From positions 82,289,123-82,353,122 of the forward strand of contig CM057825.1 in the NCBI GenBank assembly GCA_030068075.1: 64,000 nucleotides of DNA, read 5' to 3'. How positions within the stretch are numbered: position 1 is the first letter of the stretch; each line of letters opens with the position of its first letter. A model generated the notes under the pieces. The model was not told the DNA's origin. It did not search any database and saw only the letters and a program-made list of their open reading frames with translations. Of the stretch, positions 22,236 to 33,488 are shown in pieces. The translations under genes were made by a program, and so were the position numbers. This stretch comes from Paguma larvata. Lineage: Eukaryota; Chordata; Mammalia; Carnivora; Viverridae.

Positions 22236-22910
22236 AATCTCCCATAACTGGATGTCTCAGGGTAAGGCAAATCACAGAAAATGAAAACTGTGATTTTGAC
22301 TTGGTCCTCCATGATTCTCTCGGATGAATTCTTGTACACGTATCACTCAGTTCTCAAACTGTCCTCTCCTGTGGCCAAAGCTTGACTCAATAGCCTCTAG
22401 GGTAGCATGTCTCCTTGTCTTTGCAGTGGAAGGGGCAGAAAACCACTCTTTCATTTGTGGAATAGAACTCCTCTCTTCCAGTGTGTTTGGGCTGCGTTAG
22501 GTCAAGGGTGGACACATGCAACAAAAATAACCCCTGTTGGAACCCCACACATTGATTAGATTAATTCTCAGTTCTGGAACGAGTCACTGGTTTGTGGGTG
22601 GAAACGGAATTAGATGATTAGTTTAGATGGATCAGGACAACATCTAGGACTGGAAATGGATGGAGGAAGACTGGAAACCTGAAGACATAAGGAGATAATT
22701 AACACTGTGTAGGTAACCAACATTGTCCGTTATAGTTTTTATTTCACCCCATGTTCAAGTATTTTATTCTCAGCAGTGTAACAAACAGTATAAAATCTTC
22801 TAAAAAGAGTAATTTCTTATTGCCTCAGAAAGTAGCTTTTAAAATGAGAAACGAGTGAAGACACTTTAGGGAACTTGCAGTGACCTTTAAAATTTATAAA
22901 CTAGTAGGTA
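22236..22910. other. Unique-looking DNA
   Basis: Nothing recognisable between two L2 ends; no open frame of note. Confidence 0.4.
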
Positions 22911-22914
22911 TTGG

Positions 22915-23035
22915 GAAAAGACAATTGGATCTATGCCTGTTTTGTTTGACATTGTGTCTATGGTCCTTAACGCAGTCCTCAACACAAAGGCCTTTATTCA
23001 ATGAATAGTTGATGAATGGGTAGATAAATTCAGAT
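22915..23035 (+). mobile_element. L2 3' end fragment
   Basis: 'ctatgcctgttttgtttgac' then 'cctttattcaatgaatagtt' and 'gatgaatgggtagataaat' follow the L2 end ('gttttgttcactgc...', 'aatatttgttgaatgaatg'). More diverged than the copy at 22.1 kb. Confidence 0.52.
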
Positions 23036-23400
23036 GTTTGTTTTTGTATAGAGAAAAGTGTAAGGTGCAGAAATGCACTTTGCTTCCAGATAAGATTGTC
23101 TCTAATTATTCTAGTAATCATATGAGTTAAGGTTTATCAGAATAATTCTAGAAGAAACAAAAAGACAAAAGACTAGGGGATTGAAGTGTACCATCTTCTT
23201 ATATGGTGTTTTATTCACCGTATACATTATTTTGTTTGTTTTTCCTCTTTTTCTGCTTTGTCTTGGGTTATTAAATATTTTGCATTAATCTATTTTTATC
23301 TCCATTATTAAAGTATTTTTATATTTTTTCATATTTTGGTGGTTGATCTATATTAGTATATCTTTGATCAATCAGTATCTGATTTTGAACAGTATTGTAC
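23036..23400. other. AT-rich DNA beside an L1
   Basis: T-rich and low in information; could belong to the neighbouring L1 but I cannot align it by eye. Confidence 0.35.
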
Positions 23401-23419
23401 ACTATTTCATAAGTAGTAT

Positions 23420-25700
23420 AAGGGTCTTATGACTGTGTATTTCAGTTCTTTCCCCCAGTCCTTTGTGGTACTGCTGTCATATATTTTATTTTATACCTGA
23501 TATAAACACACAATACATTGCTGCTATTTTTTCTTTTGACATTCAGTTATCTCTTAGAGCAATTTAAAAATGATTTTACTTTCATTTATTTCATCCCCTG
23601 TTTGGTTCTTGGTAAAGATTCAAATTTCAGTTTGATATCCTATTCCTTTGGCCTCTTAAACTTCCTTTAATATTTCTTGCAGTCAAGGTCTGCTTGCAAT
23701 GGATTCTCTGCTTTTGTTTTTCTTAGAAAGTCCTTATTTGGACTTCTTTTTTGTTTTGAAAACTATTTTTTGCTGGGTAGAGAATGATGGAAGGCCAGTA
23801 TTTATATTTTTTTCTTTGTAGATTCTCAAGAGAAATCAACTATAGTACATTTGTTTCTCTGATTGTCATGTGGCTGCTTTAAACATTTTCTCTGTCTTCT
23901 GTTTTCAGCAATGTTTAATATTATATGCCTAGGTATGTTCATTCACATACACCCACCCCAGTCCTGAGGCGGATTGATTATTCATCCTGTTTGGTGTTTT
24001 TGAGCTTCCTGGGTCTGTGCTTTGGAGTGTTTGATTAATTGATGAAAATTCTTGGCCATTATTGTTTTTAAACATTTCTTCTGTTTCATTCTGTCCTTAT
24101 TCTCCTTCTAGGATTCCAGTTAGACGATTGTTAGATTTTTCAATATTCTTTCACGGCTACCAGATGCTTTGCTCTGTGTTTTTGTTTGTTTCTTTGTTTT
24201 TCTCAGTTTTTTTCTCTTTGTGGTTCAATCTGGGTATTTTCTGTTGATCGATTCTCAAGTTGCCTGATTTCTCCACTGTGTTGAGTTTACTACTTGGCCA
24301 GTCAAAGCGACCTGTATCTGTATTACTATGCTATTTATTTCTAGCATTTCTATTTGATTCTTCTTTATGGTTTCCTTCTCTGTGATGAATCTAGCCATCT
24401 AATCTTGCATGCTATCTACTATTTTCCGTTTCAGAGCATGTAATACATTAATCATAGTTATTTTAAACTCTCTGTCAGATAGTTTCAACATCTGTGCCAT
24501 ATCTGAGTCTGAAGGTTCTATTGGTTGTGTTGCCTCTTGGAGTGTGTGTGTGTGTGTATGTGTGTGTGTGTATGTGTGTGTGTGTTTTGTGCTTTCATAT
24601 CCTTTGTATGAAAGGAAAAACAACTTGTGTAGGAAAGCGGAAACTGCGGTAAAAAGTTTTTGTGCTTGTAAATAAGTATACCTCTCCTTCTGCTAGGTAT
24701 TTACAGTGGAGGTTTGTGTTACTCTAGCCAAGAGTTAGGCAGCTTTGAAATTGTGTCACTATGTTTGCCTTTGGTGGACCACAGTTTTCATATTTCTCTA
24801 GCAATAACTTGGGTTTCAAACGGAGGCTGACTTCCCAAAGTTTTCTCCCCAATTTCTTCTCTACCTCCACATTCAAGCTTCCCCTTTGTGCTGCACCACA
24901 GAGAGGGCCTGTCTCTTACAGCTCATCCAGCAATGTTTCATGATCACTTTTACTTGCTTTTTTGCCTGGAGGCAGGAAGTGATGGGAAACATCCTTGCTT
25001 CTCCCAGATGTGGCTTTCAAAGTGTTCCTGCTTCTCTTCCAGCTATAATTCTTGTTAAGAATATATATTGTCTCCTCTGTAGGGCTAGAGGATTTTTGTT
25101 GTTGTACCCTTTGCCAGGGTGCAATAGGTTTTCACTGGTGCCCTAAGAACAACGGGTTTTGTTGCTCTTCACTCTGTAGACTAAGGTGTTTGTTCCATAA
25201 AGGAGATGGAGGGGGGTGTGAGGAGGGGTAAGGCATGAGGAATTGTTTCATGTCTCATTTTCAGTGTCTGCTTTCCTTCCCAGTCCTACAGAAGGGAAGC
25301 AGTCTCCAGACTCTTCCTCATTTTTCCTTGTTAGCACTTAGTGAGTTTCATAGAGAAAAAGGCTGCTAGAGTCTGAATGTCTCTCCCTGTATCTGCGGCC
25401 TCCCAAAACTCCACCTTCTCCCATCATTCTGCACTCCGCCTCCAATTTAACAGCTATTCCAGCTAAGTCCCAGTGGTGTCCAGTGACATCTACCATAGGT
25501 AAGCAAAGGTATCTTTTCTCCCCCTATAGTTACCTGTCTTTCTCCAATTTTCTGGTTAATTGTTTTGTCTTGTTATCTTAGTTTTCTACTGGGTTCATAA
25601 AACCCTGCAAATTGCCAATTTTTCCAGATTTTTGTATTTCTGTAGGTGTAGAAGCACTACTCTTAGCTTTCTGCTTCCTGCAGCAAAAACAAGATCTCTG
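23420..25700 (-). mobile_element. Old L1 5' region, antisense, about 2.3 kb
   Basis: The plus strand is T-rich and reads as the complement of an L1 5' end. In order it has 'cttgcagtcaaggtctgctt', 'tgctgggtagagaatgat', 'agcttcctgggtctgtgctt', 'cttctaggattccagttaga', 'ggaggtttgtgttactctag', 'agagaaaaaggctgctagag' and 'aggtaagcaaaggtatcttt', ending near 'tttctgcttcctgcagcaaa'. In this reading the L1 5' end is at about 25,700 and the element runs leftwards. A TG repeat interrupts it at 24.55 kb. Frames of 60-98 codons inside are relics, not genes. Subfamily uncertain. Confidence 0.58.
24542..24586. repeat. (TG)n microsatellite with TATG interruptions
   Basis: Three GT blocks separated by 'tatg' or 'gtat'. 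It lies within the L1-derived segment. Confidence 0.93.
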
Positions 25701-25709
25701 GAAGACTTT

Positions 25710-25927
25710 AAAGTTTATTTATTTATTTATTTTGAGAGAGAGAGAGAGATGAAAGACAGCATGAGCAAGGGAAGGGCGGAGAGAGAGGGAGAGAGAAAAT
25801 ACCAAGCATCCTCTGTGTTGTCAGCAAGGAGCCTGATGCAGAGCTTGAACTCATGAACCGTAAGATCATGACCTGAGCCAAAAATCAGCATTTGGACACA
25901 TTTTGGACTGAACCACCCACGTGCTCC
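25710..25927 (-). mobile_element. Felid/CAN SINE at the L1 boundary
   Basis: 'tttatttatttatttattt' tail complement, GA block, 'gagcttgaactcatgaacc' and a degraded head 'gaaccacccacgtgctcc'. It begins about 10 bp after the recognisable end of the antisense L1. No clear target duplication. Confidence 0.9.
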
Positions 25928-26086
25928 AGAGACAAAAATATTTTTTAAAAGACTTCAGCATCTATTAAGTCCCATTAAGGTGACACTCAAATTTAAAATG
26001 TTCTCTTTATAAGGCTGTATATTTATATGACCGAGAATATAATTTTTGAGAGAGCCTTTTAGTTTAAATAAAAAATACTGCTTATG

Positions 26087-26290
26087 CGGCGCCTGGGGAC
26101 TCAGTCGGTTAAGCGTCCAACTTCTGCTCAGGTCATGATCTCATGGTTCATGGGTTTGAGCCCCACGTCAGGCTCTGTGCTGACAGCTCAGAGCCCAAAC
26201 CCTGCTTTGGATTCTGTCTCCCTCTCCTGTCTCTCCCCTGTTCACACTTTATCTCCCCAAAATAAATAAACATTAAAAAAATTTAATGGG
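26087..26290 (+). mobile_element. Felid/CAN SINE
   Basis: Head 'ggcgcctggggactcagtcg', 'gggtttgagccccacgtcag', short (TC) body and tail 'aataaataaacattaaaaaa'. Possible 7-bp duplication 'gcttatg'. It is head-to-head with the reverse SINE that ends about 160 bp to the left. Confidence 0.92.
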
Positions 26291-26389
26291 GCTTATGATT
26301 TATGCAATTGACTGTTGGTTAGGATCTCTTCTGAAAAATTTGGAATCTCTAGAAATCGTTGCAGAAGTTGTAATTTAAAGCAAAAGAAT

Positions 26390-26494
26390 GAGAGTGGCTC
26401 AGTTGAGTATACACCTCTTGGTGTGTATCAGGCTCTGTGCTTAAGTGTGGAGCATACTTAAGATTCTGTGTCTCTCTCCTTCTGCCCCTCTCCC

Positions 26495-26533
<39 letters not shown>

Positions 26534-26566
26534 ATCTTTCAAATTAAAAAAAAAGAAAAAGAAAAT
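26390..26566 (+). mobile_element. Older carnivoran SINE copy, internally deleted
   Basis: Head 'gagtggctcagttgagtat', then 'ggctctgtgcttaagtgtgg' and 'catacttaagattctgtgtc', a body type with 'cttaagattct' that marks older CAN SINEs. The middle of the head is lost. A TC microsatellite of about 34 bp (26498-26531) and an A-rich tail follow. Flanks 'aaaagaatgag' and 'aaagaaaatgat' may be the target duplication. Confidence 0.8.
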
Positions 26567-27495
26567 GATATGAGTTTCAAGTTATTAAATACAATGACTG
26601 GTTTAGGGTCTATCTGTATTTTCTGGCTCACATGACTAATGTTGGTTTTCTGTGTGACAAAATCAAATGGAGTCAGGAGAAGGGCAGACTATGAGTGTGA
26701 AGGCCATGGTAGGCTGAGATGACAAGAGATTAAAGTAACCAAATGGTTGGGTAGAAGCAGTAGTATGCAGAGAAGGCAGAAGTAAGTAAGACATGGCCTA
26801 AGTGGTGGTTGTAACGACTTTAAGAGACAACTTTTTCTTTCTATGTGTAATTCAATTTCTCCTATTGGCCCTAGACACTGGTATTAATCAACATTGGACC
26901 CTTGATGGGTCTGAGGAGAAAATGTAATCTTTGAGTACCTAGAACAATATTTGATAATACTAAGGCAAAAGTGAAAAAACAATGGGTACAACTTTCTTAG
27001 GCTCAAGTCTCTGGAAACAATTATGGGTTAGATAAGCATTCCTTAACTATGTTGCTCAACCAACCTAATGTTCAGACTTCACAGGTAAAATATACTATGT
27101 TATTTACATTAAAAAGTTACTGTAAAGTGTTATGTTTCTTATTTTTAAAAAGAGAAGATTTCAACAGCAACTTGGGGTTTTTCTTCCTGGGTCTAGTTTA
27201 AGAGAGAAACATATAAGGAGAATAATACATCAAACAGAGGTTTTAAATATAATTGTTACACCCCTCTCTCCTTTGGCATGAAGAGCCATAACTGGTCACA
27301 GAGCTAAATTTCCTGGTTTATTAATAGAGGGATTCTCTGTCACTCAAACTTGCCTATGAGACCAAACTAGATTTTCAAAGCTTAGTGAAATGTAATGAGA
27401 TGTAGTAGAATATTTCTAATTTAGCCAAGTGGTTTTTAATACATTATATAAAAACTTAGACTTAATATGAAAGGATATATTTATAGGCAGTATTT
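26567..27495. other. Unique-looking DNA
   Basis: No gene or recognised repeat between a SINE and the young L1. Confidence 0.4.
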
Positions 27496-27512
27496 AAATT
27501 CAGGTGATTAGA

Positions 27513-27810
27513 GGTCTGGAAAACAGTGTGGAAGTTCCTCAAAAAAATGGAAATAGAACTACCCTATGACCCAGCAATAGCACTCCTAGGAATTTACCCA
27601 AGAGATACAGGAGTGCTGATGCACAGGGGTACAGGTACCCCAATGTTTATAGCAGCACTTTCAACAATAGCCAAATCATGGAAAGAGACTAAGTGGCAAT
27701 CTGATGAATGGATAAAGAAGATGTACCCATTTGACAATAAATTAAAATATAAAAAAGAAGATGTGGTTTATATACACAATGGAATACTATGTGGCAATGA
27801 GAAAGAATGA
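27513..27810 (+). pseudogene. L1 ORF2 C-terminal relic, frameshifted
   Basis: In-frame text from about 27526 reads as the ORF2 C-terminal region (KMEIELPYDPAIALLGIYPR, then PMFIAALSTIAKSWKE and DEWIKKM). This part lies after the reverse transcriptase domain, so no enzyme could be made. After DEWIKKM (about 27723) a 40-bp net insertion shifts the frame by one. The frame then ends at 27810 instead of following the normal ORF2 end. Dead fragment, certain as L1, with no cellular role implied. Confidence 0.92.
27714..27764 (+). repeat. 29-bp L1-tail-like insert with 11-bp duplication, inside the L1
   Basis: 'aaagaagatgt' occurs at 27714-27724 and again at 27754-27764. Between them 27725-27753 reads 'cccatttgacaataaatt' then A/T-rich bases, close to this L1's own 3' end ('ccagtttgacaatagatt' near 28113-28130). 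Removing the insert and one duplication restores the continuous L1 reading. The simplest view is an extremely short 5'-truncated L1 insertion into an L1. Confidence 0.8.
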
Positions 27811-28205
27811 AATCTGACCATTTGTAGCAACGTGGATGGAACTGGAGGGTATTACGCTAAGTGAAATAAGTCACACAGAGAAAGACAGATACCATACGTT
27901 TTCATGCATGGGTGGATTTCGAGAGACTTAGCAGAAGACCATGGGGGTGGAGAAGAGGAAAAAAAAGTCACAGAGAGGGAGTGGGGCAAAACATAAGAGA
28001 CTCTTAAAATACTGAGAACAAACTGAGGGTCGATGCAGGGTGGGGAGAGGGTGGAGTGAGTGACAGGCACTGAGGAGGACACTTGTTGGGATGAGCACTG
28101 GGTATCGTATGGAAACCAGTTTGACAATAGATTATATTAAAAACAATAAATAAATTCAGGTTATTAGAAAACATGTACCCTTAAAATTCAGAAGAAGCCT
28201 AAAGA

Positions 28206-28300
28206 TCAAGTCTAATCATAGCCAAATGTGGTCCATGGATCAACCTCACCAGAAATACCTGAAAAACATAAAATTCAGAAAATTTTGTTCTTATATCTGA
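28206..28300 (+). mobile_element. Possible MER5-like hAT fragment
   Basis: 'ccaaatgtggtccatggatc' followed by 'accagaaatacctgaaaaac' resembles the MER5 wording 'aaagtgtggtccatggacca' and 'catcacctgggaac'. Only this end is recognisable. Confidence 0.45.
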
Positions 28301-29076
28301 GAGAGGATTCAGTACATATTTTGTGATTGCCTAGAAAGTAATCATCAGTTTGGTGTCTTAATCAGAAGTTAGGAAACTACCTACAGTTCCACCTATATTC
28401 TAATTTTCTAATTTCAATAAGGATCTCCAATTACTGAGCTTTAATGTTATAAGATAGTTACACTTTGGCACCATGCTCAAAATGTTGGGAAAAAGTAGCA
28501 AATATTTCTGGTTTCTCACTATACAATTAAATTGAAGGGAAGCGAGCTTCTGCTGTTACGAATTTGTAAGATCACCACCTAGTGGCAAATTCTTTCCGCT
28601 GCAAGCACGCAGTCCCTACAGCCCAAGAAGGTTGTCTGAAGATTTCATGACCATGCCAATCCACCTCAGACACAAGATGTGACAAGGTGATTTTGACTGT
28701 ACCAGGAAGCATTGTGCAATGGTAATATTCCCTCCTAGATTTATGAATCATGAAGTGATAGCTGGGAAAAGAGCAGAGGACACATGCCACATGATTAAAT
28801 CAAGCCATGAAAAACACAGGAAACTGAATAGATAGTTTCATTTTCTCTTCACCTACCTCCTCCACATTGACAAAGTGTCATAATACTCCTATTAGAAAGA
28901 GCAAGTACATGGGGGTGGGCATCAGGGAGACCTACTGAATGCTAGGAATATGGCTACATCACTGTAGAGCCTTTAGTTTAATGTTGCATGAGTTATGCTT
29001 GCCTCCTGCAGAACTGGGTAGCAAAAGTCCCCCTGGAGCACACCCTATGCCCACTTCTTCTCTTTACATGCGTTCC
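28301..29076. other. Unique-looking DNA
   Basis: No gene seen. A 72-codon reverse frame at 28572-28790 has no known domain. Confidence 0.4.
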
Positions 29077-29320
29077 TTTAAAACCATCTTAGGGGCGCTT
29101 GGGGGGCTCAGTCGGTTGGTCGGCCAACTTCGGCTCAGGTCATGATCTCTCATTCTGTGAGTTTGAGCTCTGCGTCGAGCTATGTGCTGATGGCTCGGAG
29201 CCTGGAGCCTGCTTCGGATTCTGTGTCTCCCTCTCTCTCTGCCCTTCCCTTGCTCACACTCTGTCTCTATGTCTCTCAAAAATAAAATAAAAACGTTAAA
29301 AAAATTTAAAACTATCTTAG
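29077..29320 (+). mobile_element. Felid/CAN SINE with 16-bp target-site duplication
   Basis: The element is 29093-29304, with head 'gcttggggggctcagtcggt'. Flanks 'tttaaaaccatcttag' (29077-29092) and 'tttaaaactatcttag' (29305-29320) differ at one base. Several frames on both strands cross it and are spurious. Confidence 0.95.
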
Positions 29321-29532
29321 AAACTTCCTGAATGATTGAAATTTATCCTATGCGAATGATGTCACCCTTTCCAATTCCAGCAATACAAGTTGGAAGCATC
29401 AACTAACCTTGAGATGCTCCTTATGGACTTTGGGCAAATGGGTTTATAGCAGGAGTCAGCAGTCATCTACCTGACAGAGCTTGGAGAAAGGAAAGATATT
29501 ACTTCCTGGCCAAAATTAACACTTGCATTAAG

Positions 29533-29782
29533 ATTCTATTGTGCCCATGGTGCCTGGGTGGCTCAGTCAGTTAAGTGTCTGACTTCAGCTCAGGTCATGA
29601 TCACATGGTTCTTGGGTTTGAGCCCCATGTCGGGCTCTGTGCTGACAGTTCAGAGCCTGGAGCCTGCTTCGGATTCTGTGTCCCCTTCCCCTGCTCTCCA
29701 CTTCTCCCCTACTTGTGCTCTATCTCTGTCTCTGTCTCTCTCAAAAATAACCATTAAAAAAAGAAAAATATTCCATTGTGCC
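29533..29782 (+). mobile_element. Felid/CAN SINE with 13-bp target-site duplication
   Basis: The element is 29546-29769, head 'ggtgcctgggtggctcagtc' and body 'cttcggattctgtgtcccc'. Flanks 'attctattgtgcc' and 'attccattgtgcc' (29533-29545, 29770-29782), one mismatch. Confidence 0.95.
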
Positions 29783-31240
29783 TAAAATTCATTCCACTAG
29801 TAGGGATTGACTCCCATCAATAAATGTCTTGTACTTCCTAGGAATCCCTAATTTTGTCTTTATTTAAGTTGTCATCAATTATAAGATGCATCATTATTTT
29901 GCATAATATTATAAAAGAAAAAAGAACTGTCAATGTAACCATGATAGTCTTTAACTGTAAGATTTATCCCAGTTTCAAAGATGTTAAATTACATTAAAAA
30001 TATCTTTGCATCCTTGAAATATGGTAAATGAGCATTCTGGTAATGAGAGAGCATTTGGAGTGAAAACCATAAGATTAACACACATTTAAGCATTGGTGTC
30101 AACCAGTAAAAGCAGAGCCCTAAGGAAATGGATCATAGGATAGTCATGTTTTGATAGAAGAGGAGGAAGAGAAAGATAAACTCCAACTGCTTCACAGGGT
30201 TGACTAAGCCCAGCTTTATTTAGACCATACGATTGCCTTTGAACAAGTCCTTTTAGCAATGTTTATTTAAAGAGGTCACCATTTGAAGTTAGCATACTGA
30301 ATTCCATCGCTGTTGACCCTTTGGAAAAATAACGGACTCTGAGAAAGGTTAGGAAAGGTGGGAAAAGTCTATGAATAAAACCTTTTCAAACTAGAAAGAG
30401 GTCAGAGTACAGCCTGATCAAAGACACAGATGAAATGCAGAAGAATGTAGATAAAGGTAAAATAATGAGTACCGGAGACACCAATAAAAAGAGAAATGCT
30501 TTTTTAAGTGGCTAGGTGCGGCCACAACACTAGGAAAGAGTTCTCAGACGTGCTGTGGGAAGGCCTTTCCTCATGCTTGCCCATACACAGCAGCAGCAAA
30601 GAAAACAAATAAAAAAAGTGCAGATTCTGAGATTCAATTCTAAAAGAGGCCGACTTACACTGAACATCAGAGCTCAGAGTAGAGGTATGGGGGTAGTCTC
30701 ATTTTCTCCCTGAGCGGCACATTAGATTTTACAGTAACGCAACTTCTTTTTTAACTCAGCAAGTAAAACAAAAGTAACCTAGAAATTCTCCCTTCTCTCT
30801 CAAGGGAAAAAAAAAGTCTGTAAACTGAACTAATGCTGGGGAAAAACAGGAAGTCACAGAAGATGTGTTGCAAGGGGATTACTGACTGATACTAGCATGA
30901 TGCCAATAAATGTCATTTGAAAAATTAGGATTTAGTTTTCTCAGGGGTCTAAAATTTATCATCAAAGGATAATTTATTTGTGTCCTCATATGTGCATGTG
31001 TACGTGTAATTTCAAAATTCCCACAAAATAAAAATATCCAGGGCACAGTGTGTTAACATATTTATATCAGATTCCTTAATAGATTTATTTTACTTGATAA
31101 AGTTGCTAAGGAACTTTATGTGTTTGTTTGTTTGTCTACATTTTCTTTTCTGCACCTAGCATGACCACCCCCTATGTGATTGACCTTAGGAGGTAAGAGT
31201 TATGGGGAAAAGGAGGAGAACTTTGGTGAACTAAAATTTT
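29783..31240. other. Unique-looking DNA
   Basis: AT-rich with scattered short A runs. No gene or confident repeat recognised. Confidence 0.4.
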
Positions 31241-31242
31241 AG

Positions 31243-31430
31243 AATTTACAATGTATTAGATTCTCTACTAGTATTTTACATACAATCCTTTAATTCTCCT
31301 AAGAACACTGTTTAGTAGATAGTCTTGTCATCTTCATTTTACCTAAGGAGAAATCGAGTCTCAAAGATGGCAAGTAGCTTGCTTAAGACAACACAGCTGG
31401 TCAGTTGGTAAACTGAGTTAATCCAGTTCG
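31243..31430 (-). mobile_element. MIR
   Basis: 'cctttaattctcctaagaac', 'cttcattttacctaaggag', 'cttgcttaagacaacacag' and 'ctggtcagttggtaaactga' match the reverse MIR from tail to box region in order. Confidence 0.82.
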
Positions 31431-31639
31431 GTTTACCTCAAGTTTTTAGGTAACCACATCGAGATAAGTGGGCAGAAAGCCACTATCTGTGGCTGCAAAG
31501 ACACCAAATCAGCTGTATGTCCACCAGAATATTTTCTGAGATTTGCCCATTAGACTGTAATATTTGTTGGATTTTAGTAAAATTAGCTCAGTTTTTCCAG
31601 ATTCAGCTTACATTTCTTGAATACTTATGATAAGATAGG

Positions 31640-31805
31640 ATATATATATATCACATCCATCATCTAGTGCTCAAATTAACACTTTAATATGGATATTTTG
31701 GTAATCCCTGTCTCAGGTTCATGCAGCTGGTATATAACAGAGCCAGGGCTGCAACTCACTTCTGATTTCATGGCCAGGACTTCTTTCAATAAATTAGAAC
31801 ACCTT
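31640..31805 (-). mobile_element. MIR fragment
   Basis: 'tctcaggttcatgcagctgg', 'tataacagagccagggctgc' and 'aactcacttctgatttcat' correspond to reverse MIR ('aggtcacacagctagtaa', 'gcagagccgggattcgaac'). Second reverse MIR within 400 bp. Confidence 0.62.
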
Positions 31806-32174
31806 GAGTACATGTTTTACCTAGGAATTTTGAAAAACTTTATGAACTCTTTCAAAATATTTGCTTTTAGTAATGAATAGAGCAAGAATATCTCCTATCT
31901 TTTCTCTCCCAACTTTGCTTTTGAGTGTTGCACATAGTACATTTCCTTACCAAATTCTTCATGACTGTAATTTTAAACATTCAAATTCCCATAGAGAAAA
32001 TCTATTTTTATCTAGATTTAATCCAAAGGGGATGACCACCTACATCACTGTGAATATTACTGGAACTAATGAGAAAAGGTTTTATTTGGGACAATAAAGC
32101 GAGTCGCTGAGTTACTTATAGAGGACACTGGCCTCTCCAAGAAGCATGAGTTGAGAATACAGGGTCAGAATATC

Positions 32175-33100
32175 CCATCTGACAATTTTCTTCACATGTT
32201 CACAAATAGCGATTGAATGCACTATGTGATAGTACTTTTATAGGTCCTAGGAAAACAGCAGTAAACAAAATGTTGAAAACTGCTGCCTTCAGAGAGCTTA
32301 CATCAAGTTAAAAGAGACAGATGAAAAAAAGATAAATATATAAAATGTACTGCAGGCTACATAGTGATAAACACTGAGAAAAGAAACAGAGGTAGGCAAA
32401 TTTTTTCTATAAAGAGACAGATAATAAATATTTCAGTCTTTATGAGCCAGATGGTCCCTGTCATGGCTACTCAGCTGTGCCCTTACAGCCCCCAAACAGC
32501 GATAGACAGTATGTAAACCAATGGGAGTGGCCGTGTTCTGACATAATCTTAAAAGCTAATGGAGCTTAGTCATGTGGGTAAAGAGGGAAAAGCCTTCCTG
32601 GGAGAGGAAACAGGAAGTGCAAAGGCATTGAGACAGAAGTTTGACTTGTGTGTGCAAAGGTCAACAAATAAGCCAGTGTTGTCTGTAGAGTGGCTAGAAT
32701 GAGTAGGTGCAGAACAGGAGATGTGGTCAGATATGTAAGACCCAGAACAGAGTAAGAATAATAGGTTTTATTATGTGTGAAATAAGAAGTCATGGAAAGA
32801 TTTTGAAAAGAGAAGACATACGTATGTCTTATGTTTTAAAATCATCTCTCTGGCTCCTTGCAGTTTCATTGACGAGAAGTGGATGAGTTCTGGATGCATT
32901 TGGAAAGTATTGATAACAGTATCTCCTCATGGATTGGATGTGTAGTGTGAGAGAATAGTGAAGCGATGGATGAGAGTTTTCTTGTCAGCCGCTGGGATGG
33001 AAAAGACAATGAAAGGTATAGGAGTTTTTTGAGGAGGCAAATACATATCAGTTGCTTAGTTTTATACACATAAAATGTTGGATACATAAAGTTTGAGACA
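32175..33100 (+). mobile_element. Long copy of an ancient mammalian repeat, about 0.9 kb
   Basis: Motifs in order: 'gattgaatgcactatgtgat', 'cagcagtaaacaaaatgttg', 'ccttcagagagcttacatca', 'ggcaaagtgcaaaggc'-like 'aggaagtgcaaaggcattga', 'agccagtgttgtctgtagag', 'ttttaaaatcatctctctgg', 'gatggattggatgtg'-like 'catggattggatgtgtagtg' and 'aagtttgagacatctattaa'. This is one widespread family of old, non-coding-looking repeats. I know its wording but not its current name. A hAT-like element interrupts it at 32.4 kb. Confidence 0.65.
32398..32535 (+). mobile_element. hAT-like MER element nested in the ancient repeat
   Basis: 'ggcaaattttttctataaag', 'agataataaatatttcagtc', 'gagccagatggtccctgtca', 'gctactcagctgtgccctta' and 'gtggccgtgttctgacataa' match a common small mammalian element ('aaagggccagatagtaaata', 'gggccatatggtctctgtc'). 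The flanking sequence on both sides belongs to one other repeat, so this one is the later arrival. Confidence 0.65.
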
Positions 33101-33259
33101 TCTATTAATATATAAGAAAGGCCCTGTTCCCTCTCAGTATCCAGCAGCTATCAAATGTAGATGCAGTGATGGGGAGAGTAGAATCCAGAATTTTCTTTTA
33201 CCTATTGAAATTTGTATAGTCATGATTAAGCACCACTTTGGGATTTTTGAAATAAGACA

Positions 33260-33488
33260 CATGTACATGAGACATAATCTTGGCTCTGAAATTTAATAAA
33301 TGAGTGGGCGTAGATCATCATTTAATTTCTGTACACCTTATTGTTCTCAATTTTAAAATAGAAATAATAGTACCAATCATGAGAGCATGAGGAATAAAGG
33401 ATATAATGAACAAAAGGACTGAACACAATGCCTCACAAATTGTAAATGTGAAATAAATATTTGATGTGGCTATTATTATCAATTATCA
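33260..33488 (+). mobile_element. MIR
   Basis: 'ggctctgaaatttaataaat', 'catcatttaatttctgtaca', 'tctcaattttaaaatagaaa', 'taatagtaccaatcat' and 'gtgaaataaatatttgatgt' follow the full MIR from box to tail. Confidence 0.75.

Larger units (their letters stand above)
27496..28168 (+). mobile_element. 5'-truncated young L1 with 17-bp target-site duplication
   Basis: The element is 27513-28151, flanked by 'aaattcaggtgattaga' (27496-27512) and 'aaattcaggttattaga' (28152-28168), one mismatch. It holds the last part of ORF2, then the carnivoran L1 3' UTR ('gggatgagcactgggtatcg', 'ccagtttgacaatagattat') and the A-rich tail. Severe 5' truncation is normal for L1. Low divergence from the expected ORF2 wording makes it one of the younger insertions here. 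A 29-bp insert with its own duplication lies at 27,725. Confidence 0.96.
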
